Origin: Bacillus sp. NP157
GTDB lineage: Bacteria; Pseudomonadota; Gammaproteobacteria; Xanthomonadales; Rhodanobacteraceae
Length of the DNA: 64,000 nucleotides
Direction of reading: 5' to 3'
Assembly: GCA_018889975.1 (NCBI GenBank)
Contig: CP076546.1
Coordinates: 1,736,001 to 1,800,000 of the forward strand
Below are positions 46,770-56,013 of the stretch, piece after piece. The position numbers and the translations under genes are program-made. Each line of letters starts with the position of its first letter. The stretch's first letter is position 1. The notes beneath the pieces are model-generated. The model saw nothing but the letters and a program-made list of their open reading frames with translations. It was not told where the DNA came from and did no database searches.

Positions 46770-47534
46770 TCAGTGACCGTACGTGCAAAACCCCGTACAG
46801 GTAGAGTCACCGAATGCCTGCGCGATCCTGGCGAAGGTTACGCGCTCTTCCGGCGGCCCGCGGCGCGCCGCGTCGTCGGCGACTGCGAACACGTCCTTTC
46901 GCTCGGCCAGCGTAAGCCCCGCCGACACGGTCGGCGCTTCGTCAACGACCGCTTCGAGGATGATGGCCCGGTTGGCCGGGGATACCCCGGTGCGCGCCGA
47001 CGGGGTATGGACGAGCCGGGCGAACAGGTGGGCAATGCCGAGGCGGATCCGCCCCAACGTCGCCATGTCGGCCGCACGTCCGGATGCGCTTTCCGAGGCC
47101 ACCCGCATCGTCATCGCCTTGATCCCACGTCCGCCATCGTGGGCGGCAAGGGCCAGTAACGCAGCCAGCAGGTCCTGGTATTTTTCGTTGGTCGCTATCA
47201 CCTCGTCCACGGAAGGAGGTTGGCTGCGGCCATCTTGCATATAGAGGTCCATCACCTCGGAGCCCTTCGCGGTGACATTCAGGACCTTCTGGAGATCGGC
47301 GCCGGTGACTGGCGCATCGCCGTAGACGGCCTGGTCCGTCGTGGCAGCAAGCAAGGCCACCACCCTGGCATCCGATGTGGGTAACGGCGCGCCCGCCGCC
47401 TTGCTCGCGGCCAGCACGACATCGGCGCGCTGGATGAACCCATCCGCACCCGGTGCGGCGGACGCATGGGACAGGCAAGGCAAGCAACCAAGCACGAACA
47501 GGCCCAGGGCCTGCCCGATGTTCGACATTCGCAT
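46770..47534 (-). CDS. Unknown exported protein
   Basis: 254 residues with a signal peptide (MRMSNIGQALGLFVLGCLPCLSHASA) and an all-helical, Ala-rich mature part; ends DSTCTGFCTYGH with two cysteines. No family recognised. First gene of a probable two-gene unit with 45750-46736, divergent from the lipoprotein-pilin gene. Confidence 0.7.
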   Translation of the reverse strand: MRMSNIGQALGLFVLGCLPCLSHASAAPGADGFIQRADVVLAASKAAGAPLPTSDARVVALLAATTDQAVYGDAPVTGADLQKVLNVTAKGSEVMDLYMQDGRSQPPSVDEVIATNEKYQDLLAALLALAAHDGGRGIKAMTMRVASESASGRAADMATLGRIRLGIAHLFARLVHTPSARTGVSPANRAIILEAVVDEAPTVSAGLTLAERKDVFAVADDAARRGPPEERVTFARIAQAFGDSTCTGFCTYGH

Positions 47535-47665
47535 CTAAACCCCCCTCTTCCGCGGAACGACCATGCCAGCCCGGTGCGGTGGCTCGCAGTATCCTGAATT
47601 CCCCATGCCACTGCTATCCTCCGGCTTCCCGGCAGGAGCCGGATGAACCCAGGGGATACCGAGCA

Positions 47666-49879
47666 ATGATTGCCCGTCGTACCGTGCTGCTTTCCGCAGC
47701 CATTTCCGCCGCGTTGGGCCTGGTGGCCTGCCACAAGAAAGACGAGGCGCCCGCCGCCGACCCGAAGGCCATCGCCGCGGCCCAGGCCACGCTGTCGACG
47801 CCCGCATGGCTCCGCCAGCACCTCCCGGCGCAAACGGTCGCCTACCTGCGCATTCCTTCGCCGTGGGGCATGCTGCACGGCGTACCGAATGGCCGGCCGC
47901 TCGATGCCGCGCTGTCGACCAAGGCGCACCTGGATGCGATCGACAACGTGCGCCATGCCCTGGCCAGCGACAAGCTGCTCGCCGACCTCAAGCTGGCACC
48001 GGCGCTCAACCTGCTGTTCGGCGACCTGCGCTCGCCCGTTGAAATCGCGCTGATCGATCCGCTGGGCATCCCGTCGCCTTCGTCGCGAGCGGTGGCCACG
48101 GCGGTGCTGGATTTCCCGAACGTCGCCGCCCTGAATGCGCGCCTCGCCGGCCTCGGCGGCGAGCAGCCGTTGCTGCAGGCGCCGCTGGATGCACAGGGTA
48201 ACGGCATGCTCGCCAGCGGTGCCGCCGCGGTCCACTACGATGCCACCCAGCATCGGCTGTGGGTCGCGAGCGCGGTGCCGATGCCGAACGGCAAGCCGAT
48301 GGATAACGCCGCACTCACCGCCCTCAGCGCGGACATCGGCAAGGCCGACGCGTCGACCGCACCGCCGCTGCTGGGCGCGCTGGAAGCCCGCATCGACACC
48401 TCGGGTGAAGGCTTCTTCGGCTGGGTGACCGTGCGCGGGATCGGTGCCGTCGCGGCCGCGCAGGCCGGCGACTCGCCGCTGGGCAAGCTCCCGTCCGATT
48501 TCGCCGCCAAGGCCGATGCGATCGCCTTCGGTGCCGGCACGGTCAACGGGCGCGGCCAGCTGCAGTTCCTCGTGCACTCGCCGCAGGCCCGCCTGCTGCA
48601 GTACTTCGCCCCGACCTCGTTCTCGCCGACGTTCAAGAGCGTGGGCGAGGCCCGCTGGGCCTTCACCGTGGCCGCGCCGACCGCGGAGGCCTGGAAGACC
48701 ATGGCGGGTAACGTGAACCTCGACTTCGGGCCGGACGGCGCGAAGAAGATCCACGACTTCGGCGACACCCTGCAAAAGCGCCTGCACATGGCGCCGACCG
48801 ACTACTTCAGCTGGTTCGGCCCGGAGTACGTGTTCTTCGCCGACGATGTCGGCACCTACACGGCCGTCCGCGTGCGCGACTGGAAGGCCTGGCACGATCG
48901 CCTGGCCCAGAACGCCCAGTTCGGCTGGAAGACCGGCACGGTCAAGGTCGACGGTGCCGAGGTGCACTGGCTGGCTGCGCCCAACGCCGCCGACGACGTG
49001 GCCCAGCCGAACCTGCCACCCGAGTTCCGCAACATGATGCGCGTGCTGGGCCGTTCGAACGGCCGCGCGTGGTGGACCGAGGAAGGCGACTGGGCGATCT
49101 TCGCCAAAGTCCCGCAAGCCTTGTCCGATCGCGTGGCGGCGGGCCCGGACAGCTCGATGGAAGACTGGTTCAAGGCGCATGCCTTCCAGGGCCAGCGCAC
49201 CGTGGCCGGCTTCGCGGCGACCAGCCACGGCGCCCAGCGCGATGCCTACTACACCTACCTGGCGATCCTCCAGGTGGTGACCGGCATGTTCGGCGCCGAC
49301 GGCGACATCTCGGCCCTGCCCTCGGCCCATACGCTTGGCCTGCCCGACAAGGGCGTGGTCGGCGGCGGGCTCGAGGTCGACAAGGAAACCGTGGCCCTGT
49401 CGCTCACCTACGAGCAGTCGCCGGTCGAGCTCGCCGGCGCCGGCGGTGGTGCCAGCGGCATGGCGGCGATCGGCACGGTGGCGATCATCGCGGCCATCGC
49501 CGTCCCGCAATACCAGGTCTACACCATCCGCTCGGAAATCGACCATGGCGTGCTCGCCCTGGAGCCGGTGAAGAAGGCCGTGGCCGAGCGCCGCCTGGCG
49601 ACCGGCAAGTTCCCGGCCAGCAACGCCGCCGCTGGCCTGGGCAAGCCGGAAACCCTCGCCGACGACTACCTGGGCAGCGTGGAAGTGGGCCCGGGCGGGG
49701 AAATCGTCGCGACCTTCGACGCCACCCCGCCGCACAAGGCCAACGCCAAGCTGGCAAGCGGCCAGCTGGTGCTGACCCCCGTGGTCGAGGGCAAGGCGAT
49801 TTCCTGGCGCTGCGCCGCCGAGGGGATCGAGGCGAAATACCTGCCGGCGACCTGCCAGGCCGAGGCGATCGAGCCTTGA
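47666..49879 (+). CDS. Lipoprotein with C-terminal type IV pilin-like domain
   Basis: 737 residues. The N-terminus is a lipoprotein signal (ARRTVLLSAAISAALGLVAC, Cys22). Residues about 40-590 are an unrecognised soluble region rich in Trp. At about 596-625 comes a pilin-type helix, AIGTVAIIAAIAVPQYQVYT, followed by the pilin-like RSEIDHGVLALEPVKKAVAERRLATGKFP and a C-terminal sheet with two cysteines (ISWRCAAEG, LPATCQA) like the pilin D-loop. The prepilin peptidase motif (G before F-T-L-I-E) is absent, so the pilin part is internal and unprocessed. It might dock to a pilus or occupy the membrane; function unknown. Confidence 0.8.
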   Translation: MIARRTVLLSAAISAALGLVACHKKDEAPAADPKAIAAAQATLSTPAWLRQHLPAQTVAYLRIPSPWGMLHGVPNGRPLDAALSTKAHLDAIDNVRHALASDKLLADLKLAPALNLLFGDLRSPVEIALIDPLGIPSPSSRAVATAVLDFPNVAALNARLAGLGGEQPLLQAPLDAQGNGMLASGAAAVHYDATQHRLWVASAVPMPNGKPMDNAALTALSADIGKADASTAPPLLGALEARIDTSGEGFFGWVTVRGIGAVAAAQAGDSPLGKLPSDFAAKADAIAFGAGTVNGRGQLQFLVHSPQARLLQYFAPTSFSPTFKSVGEARWAFTVAAPTAEAWKTMAGNVNLDFGPDGAKKIHDFGDTLQKRLHMAPTDYFSWFGPEYVFFADDVGTYTAVRVRDWKAWHDRLAQNAQFGWKTGTVKVDGAEVHWLAAPNAADDVAQPNLPPEFRNMMRVLGRSNGRAWWTEEGDWAIFAKVPQALSDRVAAGPDSSMEDWFKAHAFQGQRTVAGFAATSHGAQRDAYYTYLAILQVVTGMFGADGDISALPSAHTLGLPDKGVVGGGLEVDKETVALSLTYEQSPVELAGAGGGASGMAAIGTVAIIAAIAVPQYQVYTIRSEIDHGVLALEPVKKAVAERRLATGKFPASNAAAGLGKPETLADDYLGSVEVGPGGEIVATFDATPPHKANAKLASGQLVLTPVVEGKAISWRCAAEGIEAKYLPATCQAEAIEP

Positions 49880-49969
49880 GGGGCGTTCGCGGAGGGGGCG
49901 TGGGGGCCTCCTCCGCGGGCGGCCTGGCGTGGGTCGCGGGCGGTGTCCGGAGGGGGTCCGGGCGACGTC

Positions 49970-49998
49970 ATGCGAAAGTTTGAAAAACTCTTTATAAT
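49970..49998 (+). promoter_or_regulatory. Probable promoter of typA
   Basis: A clear TATAAT at 49993-49998 in an AT-rich patch, about 55 bp before the typA start. The best -35 at normal spacing (about 49970-49975) is poor; a TTGAAA at 49980 is too close. Confidence 0.4.
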
Positions 49999-50052
49999 CG
50001 GCGGCTTCCCATCCCAAAGAGGCCGCCCGGCTGTGAAGCCGGTGCACGACGC

Positions 50053-51897
50053 ATGTCCATCGAATTCCTGCGCAACATCGCCATCGTCGCCCACGTCGAC
50101 CATGGCAAGACCACCCTCGTCGATCAGCTGCTGAAGCAGTCGGGCACGCTCAACGAGCGTACCGTCCTCGCCGAGCGAGTGATGGATTCGAACGACCAGG
50201 AAAAGGAGCGTGGCATCACGATCCTGGCCAAGAACACGGCCATCACCTGGGAAGACAAGAAGACCGGCGCGAAGAACCGCATCAACATCGTCGACACCCC
50301 GGGACATGCTGACTTCGGCGGCGAAGTCGAGCGCGTGCTCTCGATGGTCGACACCGTGCTGATCCTGGTCGACGCGATGGACGGCCCGATGCCGCAGACC
50401 CGCTTCGTGACCCAGAAGGCGTTCGCGATGGGCTTCAAGCCGGTCGTCGTCGTCAACAAGGTCGACCGTCCGGGCGCGCGTCCTGAGTGGGTCGTCGAGC
50501 AGGTGTGGGACCTCTTTGCAAAGCTCGGCGCCACCGACGAGCAGATGGATTTCCCGATCGTCTACGCCTCGGCCCTGAACGGCTACGCCTCGCTTGACGA
50601 GAACGTGCGCGAAGGCGACATGACCCCGCTTTACGAAGCGATCATGAAGCACGCGCCGAAGCCGGACGTGGATCCGGAAGGTGCCTTCCAGATGCGCATC
50701 AGCCAGCTGGACTACAACAACTTCGTCGGCGTCATCGGCATCGGCCGCATCCAGCGCGGCACCCTGAAGAAGGGCATGCCGGTCGCCGTGATCGACCGCC
50801 ACGGCAAGAAGCGCCAGGGCAAGATCGTCCAGGTGCTGGGCTTCCTCGGCCTCGAGCGCATCGAGCAGGACACCGCCGAAGCGGGCGACATCGTCGCCAT
50901 CTCGGGCATCCCCGACCTGACCATCTCGGACACCGTCACCGCTCTGGACAACCCGGAAGCGCTGCCGCCGCTGAGCGTCGACGAGCCGATGATCAGCATG
51001 ACCTTCCAGGTCAACAACTCGCCGTTCGTCGGCAACAAGGATCTCTCGGGTGGCAAGTTCCTGACCAGCCGCCAGCTGCGCGAGCGCCTTGACCGCGAGA
51101 AGGTCCACAACGTGGCCCTGCGCGTGGAAGACGGTTCGGACGCCGACAAGTTCCTGGTCTCGGGCCGCGGCGAACTGCATCTTTCGGTGCTGATCGAAAA
51201 CATGCGTCGCGAAGGCTACGAGCTGGCCGTGTCGCGTCCGGAAGTCATCCTTAAGGAAATCGACGGCCAGAAGATGGAGCCGATCGAAGAGCTGGTGATC
51301 GACATCGAAGAGATCCACCAGGGTGGCGTGATGGAGCGCCTGGGCATCCGCAAGGGTGACCTGAAGAACATGGTCTCGGATGGCCAGGGTCGCGTGCGCC
51401 TTGAGTATGAAATCCCGGCGCGTGGCCTGATCGGCTTCCAGAACCAGTTCAAGACCCTGACCCAGGGTTCGGGCCTGCTGTTCCACGTGTTCAAGCACTA
51501 CGGTCCGTACACCCCGGCGCCGATCGCGAAGCGCCAGAACGGCGTGATGATCGCCAACGCCCCGGGTAACACGCCGGCTTACTCGCTTGGACCGCTGCAG
51601 GAGCGTGGCAAGCTGTTCGCCGCTGAAGGCGATTCGGTGTACGAAGGCCAGCTGATCGGTATCCACGCGAAGGACAACGACCTGACCGTGAATGCGATCA
51701 AGCCGAAGCCGCTGACGAACATGCGTGCCTCGGGTAAGGACGATGCGATCCAGCTGACGCCGGCGACGAAGTTCACGCTTGAGCAGGCGCTGGACTTCAT
51801 CGACGACGACGAGCTGGTCGAAGTCACCCCGAAGGAAATCCGCATGCGCAAGAAGCACCTGACGGAGCAGGACCGCAAGAAGGCGTCGCGCGGCTAA
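50053..51897 (+). CDS. typA: Ribosome-associated GTPase TypA/BipA
   Basis: Translational GTPase that binds 70S ribosomes and acts in ribosome assembly and stress adaptation. 614 residues: G1 [12 protein letters not shown]2 with [10 protein letters not shown]3 DTPGHADF, G4 [12 protein letters not shown]-Tu domain 2, and the BipA-specific C-terminal region ([12 protein letters not shown]-like [38 protein letters not shown]). Preceded by a TATAAT promoter and followed by a strong terminator, so probably a single-gene unit. Confidence 0.97.
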   Translation: MSIEFLRNIAIVAHVDHGKTTLVDQLLKQSGTLNERTVLAERVMDSNDQEKERGITILAKNTAITWEDKKTGAKNRINIVDTPGHADFGGEVERVLSMVDTVLILVDAMDGPMPQTRFVTQKAFAMGFKPVVVVNKVDRPGARPEWVVEQVWDLFAKLGATDEQMDFPIVYASALNGYASLDENVREGDMTPLYEAIMKHAPKPDVDPEGAFQMRISQLDYNNFVGVIGIGRIQRGTLKKGMPVAVIDRHGKKRQGKIVQVLGFLGLERIEQDTAEAGDIVAISGIPDLTISDTVTALDNPEALPPLSVDEPMISMTFQVNNSPFVGNKDLSGGKFLTSRQLRERLDREKVHNVALRVEDGSDADKFLVSGRGELHLSVLIENMRREGYELAVSRPEVILKEIDGQKMEPIEELVIDIEEIHQGGVMERLGIRKGDLKNMVSDGQGRVRLEYEIPARGLIGFQNQFKTLTQGSGLLFHVFKHYGPYTPAPIAKRQNGVMIANAPGNTPAYSLGPLQERGKLFAAEGDSVYEGQLIGIHAKDNDLTVNAIKPKPLTNMRASGKDDAIQLTPATKFTLEQALDFIDDDELVEVTPKEIRMRKKHLTEQDRKKASRG

Positions 51898-51924
51898 GCC
51901 ACGCGATCCACGCGGTACGAAAAA

Positions 51925-51947
51925 AGCCCGGCACTGCCGGGCTTTTT
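51925..51947 (+). terminator. Rho-independent terminator of typA
   Basis: Perfect AGCCCGGC stem with a 3-base loop and seven T; the A run in front makes it look bidirectional. Confidence 0.95.
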
Positions 51948-52010
51948 TTATGCAGCGGTTCGCCACTTCGCGGCGCATGCCCTCACGGCCTCCGGCCGAA
52001 CCACCGCCCT

Positions 52011-52911
52011 GTAGGAGCGCGCCTGCGCGCGATGTCGTCCGCGCGGCGCTCTGGCGTGGCCGCAGGACAGCCCTCGGTGCCTACCCTCGCTGCTCAGACA
52101 GGTCCTCCGCGCTCGATAAGGTTGGCCGCGGCCGCGGCCCATGTATTTGATTGCCCTACGGGCGCTCGCTTGTGCGGAACTCGCCTCGAGGGTAGGCACC
52201 GAGGGCTCTCTTCATCCTTGCCGCGAGCTGGATGGGACAGCCACGGCAACGGCCGGCGCCTTATGTAGGAGCGCGTCTGCGCGCGAACAGCCAACAGCGC
52301 GATGATGCAGGGACATGGCTCACCGACCCGCGCGAGGGTCCTCGAATCGCGTCGTAGACGTGCCCTGGCTTGTTCGCCAGATGGTCGAGTGGTTTCGATT
52401 AGTGCCGAGGGTGCTGGCCGTTGGCCCATGAACAACGATGTCGTCGGGTGAACCGCTGGGCTGCATCAATGCATCGACTCATTCGCCTGATGCCATGCTG
52501 AGGGTTCGCGCGCGGGCGCGCTCCTACAAGAGCCGGCGTGGCGCCAGGGGTGCCATTACCGTGCCGTCCACCCCAGTTCGCGACACGGATGAAGACAGCC
52601 CTCGGTGCCTACCCTCGAGGCGAGTTCGTGGCGGCGAGGGGGGCGGGCGGGAAAAGCCCGCAGGGGGCCGGCCACGATGGCCGGCCGTTTCTGCCGAGAC
52701 AGGAGTCGAGTCAGAAACCTCCGCCCGGCGCCCGGTGCGCGGCCGTAGGCCGATAAGGAAACGGGCTGCGGAGCAGCCCCTCCTTTTCGCACGCCAGAAC
52801 GCTGTCTGAGCAGCGAGGGTAGGCACCGAGGGCTGTCCTGCGACCACGCCCGAGCGCTGCGGTGAGGTTGGAGATAGAGGACACCCCAATCGCGCGCAGG
52901 CGCGCTCCTAC
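52011..52911. repeat. Nested palindromic array of REP and CCTCGGTGCC-type repeats
   Basis: Gene-free region of about 900 bp. In order: forward REP (52011-52032), repeat A (52064-52100), repeat B (52187-52216), forward REP (52265-52286), reverse REP (52506-52527), repeat C (52587-52627), repeat D (52801-52836), reverse REP (52891-52911). All four repeats carry AGCCCTCGGTGCCTACCCTCG; A and C on the plus strand, B and D on the minus. A with D (about 55 bp, few mismatches) and B with C (about 42 bp) are inverted partners, so the whole reads as concentric hairpins. Open frames here are shadows of the repeats. Confidence 0.85.
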
Positions 52912-53462
52912 TCTCCTCGCTCGCGGACCAGCTTCAGCAGCAGGTCGATCTGCTCCTGCTGCTTCATCAGCATCTGCTGTAGCTGGTCGTTGCGCATCTG
53001 GTCCAGCTTCTCGTGCAAGCCCATGATCTCGATCTCCGCCTTCAGGTTCACCTTGTAATCGTTGGTCGCATCGAGCCGGTCCTTCGCCGCCTGGCGGTTC
53101 TGGCTCATCATGATCACCGGGGCCTGGATCGCCGCGAGCATCGACAGCAGCAGGTTGAGGAAGATGTAGGGATACGGATCGAACGGCTTGTGCAACACGT
53201 AGGAATTCAGGCCCGTCCACGCGGCGAGGATGAACGCGAACACCAGGATGAAGGTCCAGGAACCGCCGAAGCGCGAGACCTTGTCGGCGAGGCGTTCGCC
53301 GAAGCTCATGTCGTCGACGAATGACTCATTGATGTTTTCCGTGACCAGCTTGCGTTGCACCAGGTGGCCGAGCAGGTGGCGTTCGGCGTGGCCGAGGTCG
53401 TCGAGGCTTTTGGCGAACCAGCGGCGCGCTGCCTGTTCGGGGGTGTGGTCGGTGAAGGACAT
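52908..53462 (-). CDS. DUF1003 membrane protein
   Basis: 184 residues of the DUF1003 family, of unknown function. The core has FGERLADKVSRFGGSWTFILVFAFIL and two helices (about 66-85 and 98-117) separated by a DPYPYIFLNL motif, then MMSQNRQAAKDRL and a coiled-coil tail. The stop codon TAG (52908-52910) is provided by a REP element. An IS inserted 119 bp upstream of its ATG may have separated it from its promoter. Confidence 0.9.
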   Translation of the reverse strand: MSFTDHTPEQAARRWFAKSLDDLGHAERHLLGHLVQRKLVTENINESFVDDMSFGERLADKVSRFGGSWTFILVFAFILAAWTGLNSYVLHKPFDPYPYIFLNLLLSMLAAIQAPVIMMSQNRQAAKDRLDATNDYKVNLKAEIEIMGLHEKLDQMRNDQLQQMLMKQQEQIDLLLKLVRERGE

Positions 53463-53640
53463 GGCGGGCTCCGGTTGCCTGGTGGCGTTGGCCGGACGCT
53501 AGCATGGGTGGGTTTTTGGAATCTTTCGTGGGGGTGCTGTTGGGATGGATTGGGGCATGGAAGAGCTTTCGCGCGCAGGCTGTAGTGGCCTAATTCCCAT
53601 GGACCACGAGGTAGGAGCACACTTTCTACCGAGGTGATCC

Positions 53641-53937
53641 ATGGGATATCGAGTTGTAGACCCTTCTGTGCAGAAGGAAGCCGTACGCCTGGTGGTGGAC
53701 CAGGGGCAGCCGGTGTTGGCTGTGTGCAAGATGTTTGGGCTGGGTCCCACTGCGCTCAGGCGCTGGGTCGCTGCCGAGCGCGAGCGTCGGAGCCATCCCC
53801 CTGGCAAGGCCGAGCAGGACAAGGAAATGGCCGCGCTTCGCAAACGCGTTGCCCAGTTGGAGGGCGAGGTCGAATTCCTAAAAAAATTCGATGCCCTTCT
53901 CCAAAATCCGCCGTCTGGCTGGTCACGCAAGCGGTAG
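53641..53937 (+). CDS. IS3-family transposase OrfA
   Basis: 98 residues: helix-turn-helix (DPSVQKEAVRLVVDQGQPVLAVCKMFGLGPTALRRWV) followed by a leucine-zipper-like coiled coil (EMAALRKRVAQLEGEVEFLKKF), the standard OrfA layout for terminal binding. A -1 frameshift at the A7 run (53880-53886) would produce the OrfAB transposase. OrfA alone usually regulates transposition. Confidence 0.92.
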   Translation: MGYRVVDPSVQKEAVRLVVDQGQPVLAVCKMFGLGPTALRRWVAAERERRSHPPGKAEQDKEMAALRKRVAQLEGEVEFLKKFDALLQNPPSGWSRKR

Positions 53938-54764
53938 ATGCGGCGAGGGGCACGATCCCGGTAAGACGGGCTTGCGCGGTGGCGGGCGTGTCCCGCAGCA
54001 GCTACTACGCCGGGCGGCGCGAGCAACGCGAGCGGACGATCGAGCCGGTGCTAGCCAAGGCTGCGCGGACGTTACACGAGCAGGGGCGATGCAGTCTGGG
54101 GTCGCGCCGGCTGTCGGCGAGCTTGCGTAATCAGGGCCATGACGTTGGTCGCTACAGGGCCCGGACCCTGATCAAACAGCTGGGCCTGAAGCGTCGGCGC
54201 CGCCCGTACGCCCACTATCGACGAGCGACCAAGCCAGCCATCGTGGCCGACAACGACCTCAATCGCGAGTTTGATCCTGCCGCGCCGGATGTGGCCTGGG
54301 CCGGTGACATCACGCAGGTTCGGGTTAGGCGGCGATGGCTGTATATCGCCATCGTGATGGACCTGTTTTCCCGGCGCATCGTGGGCTGGGCAACCGGCTC
54401 GATGGCCGATGCCTACCTGGCCGAGCAGGCTCTGGAGCTGGCACTGGCGCACCGGCAACCGCAGGAGCCACTGCTGTTCCACTCCGACCAGGGCTGCCAG
54501 TACAGCGCGCAACGATTCGTCGACTTCCTCGCCCGGCGATCCATCCGGCAGAGCATGAGTCGCCGCGGAAACTGCTGGGATAACGCTGTCGTCGAACGCT
54601 TCTTCCACACCCTGAAACACGAATGGATGCCGACCAGTGGCTACGCGACGTTCGACGAGGCCACGAAGGACTTCTCTAGCTTCCTGATCTATTACGACCA
54701 GCAGCGGCCGCACTCGCGGCTAAACGACGTGCCGCCAGCCACCTTCGAGTGGCTGGCGGCATAA
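53887..54764 (+). CDS. IS3-family transposase OrfB (DDE domain)
   Basis: Catalytic part, read in the -1 frame relative to orfA from the A7 run; no convincing independent start, so it is probably made only as OrfAB. About 290 residues: N-terminal HTH_21-like region (RACAVAGVSRSSYYAGR), then an rve integrase core with the DDE residues in WAGDITQVR, FHSDQGCQYSA and NAVVERFFHTLKHE, and the QQRPHSRLNDVPPATF end. No stop or frameshift interrupts it. Confidence 0.92.
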
Positions 54765-54861
54765 AACGCCTACGGCGTGGTCCATGGGGACTTGACCACT
54801 ACAGGCGCGCTCCTACACGGGGAGCGGCAACGTGCAGGCGGGGGGAGCGTCGGCTTGGGGG

Positions 54862-55941
54862 TCAGGCGTTGGCGGGTTCGCGGATGTCGTTTTCGATGTC
54901 GCCGCGGAAGCGTGGGAGGTAGGCGGGAAACTCGCGCCGGACGAAGGCGATGAGGCCTTCGCGGACCTTGCAGCGCAGGTCGAACGACTTGCCGGAGTTG
55001 GCTGAGCTCATCAGGGCGCGGACCTGCATGGACTTGTCGTTGCTGTCGACCACTTGCATCACCATGACCCGGCCGTCCCACTCGGGGGCGGACTTGCACA
55101 GGCGTTCCATCTCGGCGCGCAGCGGTTCCAGCGGCAGGCCGTAGTCGAACCAGAGCAGCACCGAGCCGAGGATCTGCGACGAGGTCCGCGTCCAGTTCTG
55201 GAACGGGGTTTCGATGAAGTATTGCAGGGGCACGATCATCCGGCGTTCGTCCCAGATCTTCACCACGACGTAGGTGCTGGTGATTTCCTCGACCTTGCCC
55301 CATTCGCCTTCGACGATCACTACGTCGTCGATGCGGATCGGCTGGGTCAGGGCGATCTGGATGCCGGCGATGAGGTTGCCCAGCACCGGCTTCGCCGCCA
55401 AGCCCACCGCAAGCCCGGCGATGCCGGCCGATGCAAGCAGGCTTGCGCCGAACTGGCGAACGCTGGGGAACGTCATCAGCGCGACGCCGATGCCGAGCAC
55501 GACCAGCACCACCATCGCCGTGCGGCTTAGCACGCGGACCTGGGTCTGCAGGCGCCGGGCACGCAGGTTGTCCTCCAGGTCGATCGGGTTGAAGCGCGAT
55601 ACCGTGGCTTCCAGCGCGCCCACGCAGCGGACCAGGAACCATGTGCAGGCACCGACCAGGGCGATCGCGACGACATGCTCGAGCCCGTCGATGACCCGCG
55701 CCGGTTCGTCGGGTGATGCGCGGAACGCGACCAGCACCATGGCCAGCGGCACGATCGCCTCCAGCGGTGCGTTCGCCCGGGCGACGATGCTCGCGCCCAT
55801 GGGATGGCGTCTCGCGAGCCGACGCAACAATACGTCGACCACGCGGTGGACAAGGCCCGCGACGGCAAGCGCGATGGCGACCACCAGCGCAAAACGCGTC
55901 CACGGATGCGTTATATCGGGCATCCAGTCGGAAGGGTTCAT
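54862..55941 (-). CDS. MscS-family mechanosensitive channel
   Basis: 359 residues. Helices at about 16-36, 62-80, 88-108, then the pore helix and beta domain: ASLLASAGIAGLAVGLAAKPVLGNLIAGIQIALTQPIRIDD, typical of YbdG/YnaI-like small MscS relatives. It would open on membrane tension to release solutes. ATG 55941 has an AGGGTAGG upstream; a GTG six bases earlier is possible. This is the second MscS-type gene in the window. Confidence 0.9.
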   Translation of the reverse strand: MNPSDWMPDITHPWTRFALVVAIALAVAGLVHRVVDVLLRRLARRHPMGASIVARANAPLEAIVPLAMVLVAFRASPDEPARVIDGLEHVVAIALVGACTWFLVRCVGALEATVSRFNPIDLEDNLRARRLQTQVRVLSRTAMVVLVVLGIGVALMTFPSVRQFGASLLASAGIAGLAVGLAAKPVLGNLIAGIQIALTQPIRIDDVVIVEGEWGKVEEITSTYVVVKIWDERRMIVPLQYFIETPFQNWTRTSSQILGSVLLWFDYGLPLEPLRAEMERLCKSAPEWDGRVMVMQVVDSNDKSMQVRALMSSANSGKSFDLRCKVREGLIAFVRREFPAYLPRFRGDIENDIREPANA

Positions 55942-56013
55942 GGGCACCTACCCTAAGACCCCGGATGTCGAGAATTTGTTGTGGTGCATCAAACGCAGGT
56001 TAAAGTAGCCCGC

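Larger units (their letters stand above)
53581..54803 (+). mobile_element. IS3-family insertion sequence, 1223 bp, apparently intact
   Basis: The ends are imperfect inverted repeats: left TGTAGTGGCCTAATTCCCAT, right (complement) TGTAGTGGTCAAGTCCCCAT, both continuing GGACCACG. A 3-bp GGC target duplication flanks it. It carries orfA and orfB in the typical -1 arrangement with an A7 slippery run. Subgroup not assigned. Confidence 0.95.
53570..54816. repeat. REP-like element split by the IS
   Basis: Left part 53570-53580 ends GCGCGCAGGC; right part 54804-54816 begins GGCGCGCTCC. Removing the IS and one GGC restores a normal reverse REP. Confidence 0.9.

Noticed and set aside
49980-49998. TTGAAA and TATAAT as a complete typA promoter
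   Set aside because: The spacing is only seven bases; only the TATAAT is kept.
52156-52890. Several open frames of 70-120 codons in the palindromic region
   Set aside because: They share peptides such as RCLPSRR and LEGRHRGLSS only because the DNA repeats; no ribosome-binding site or family match.
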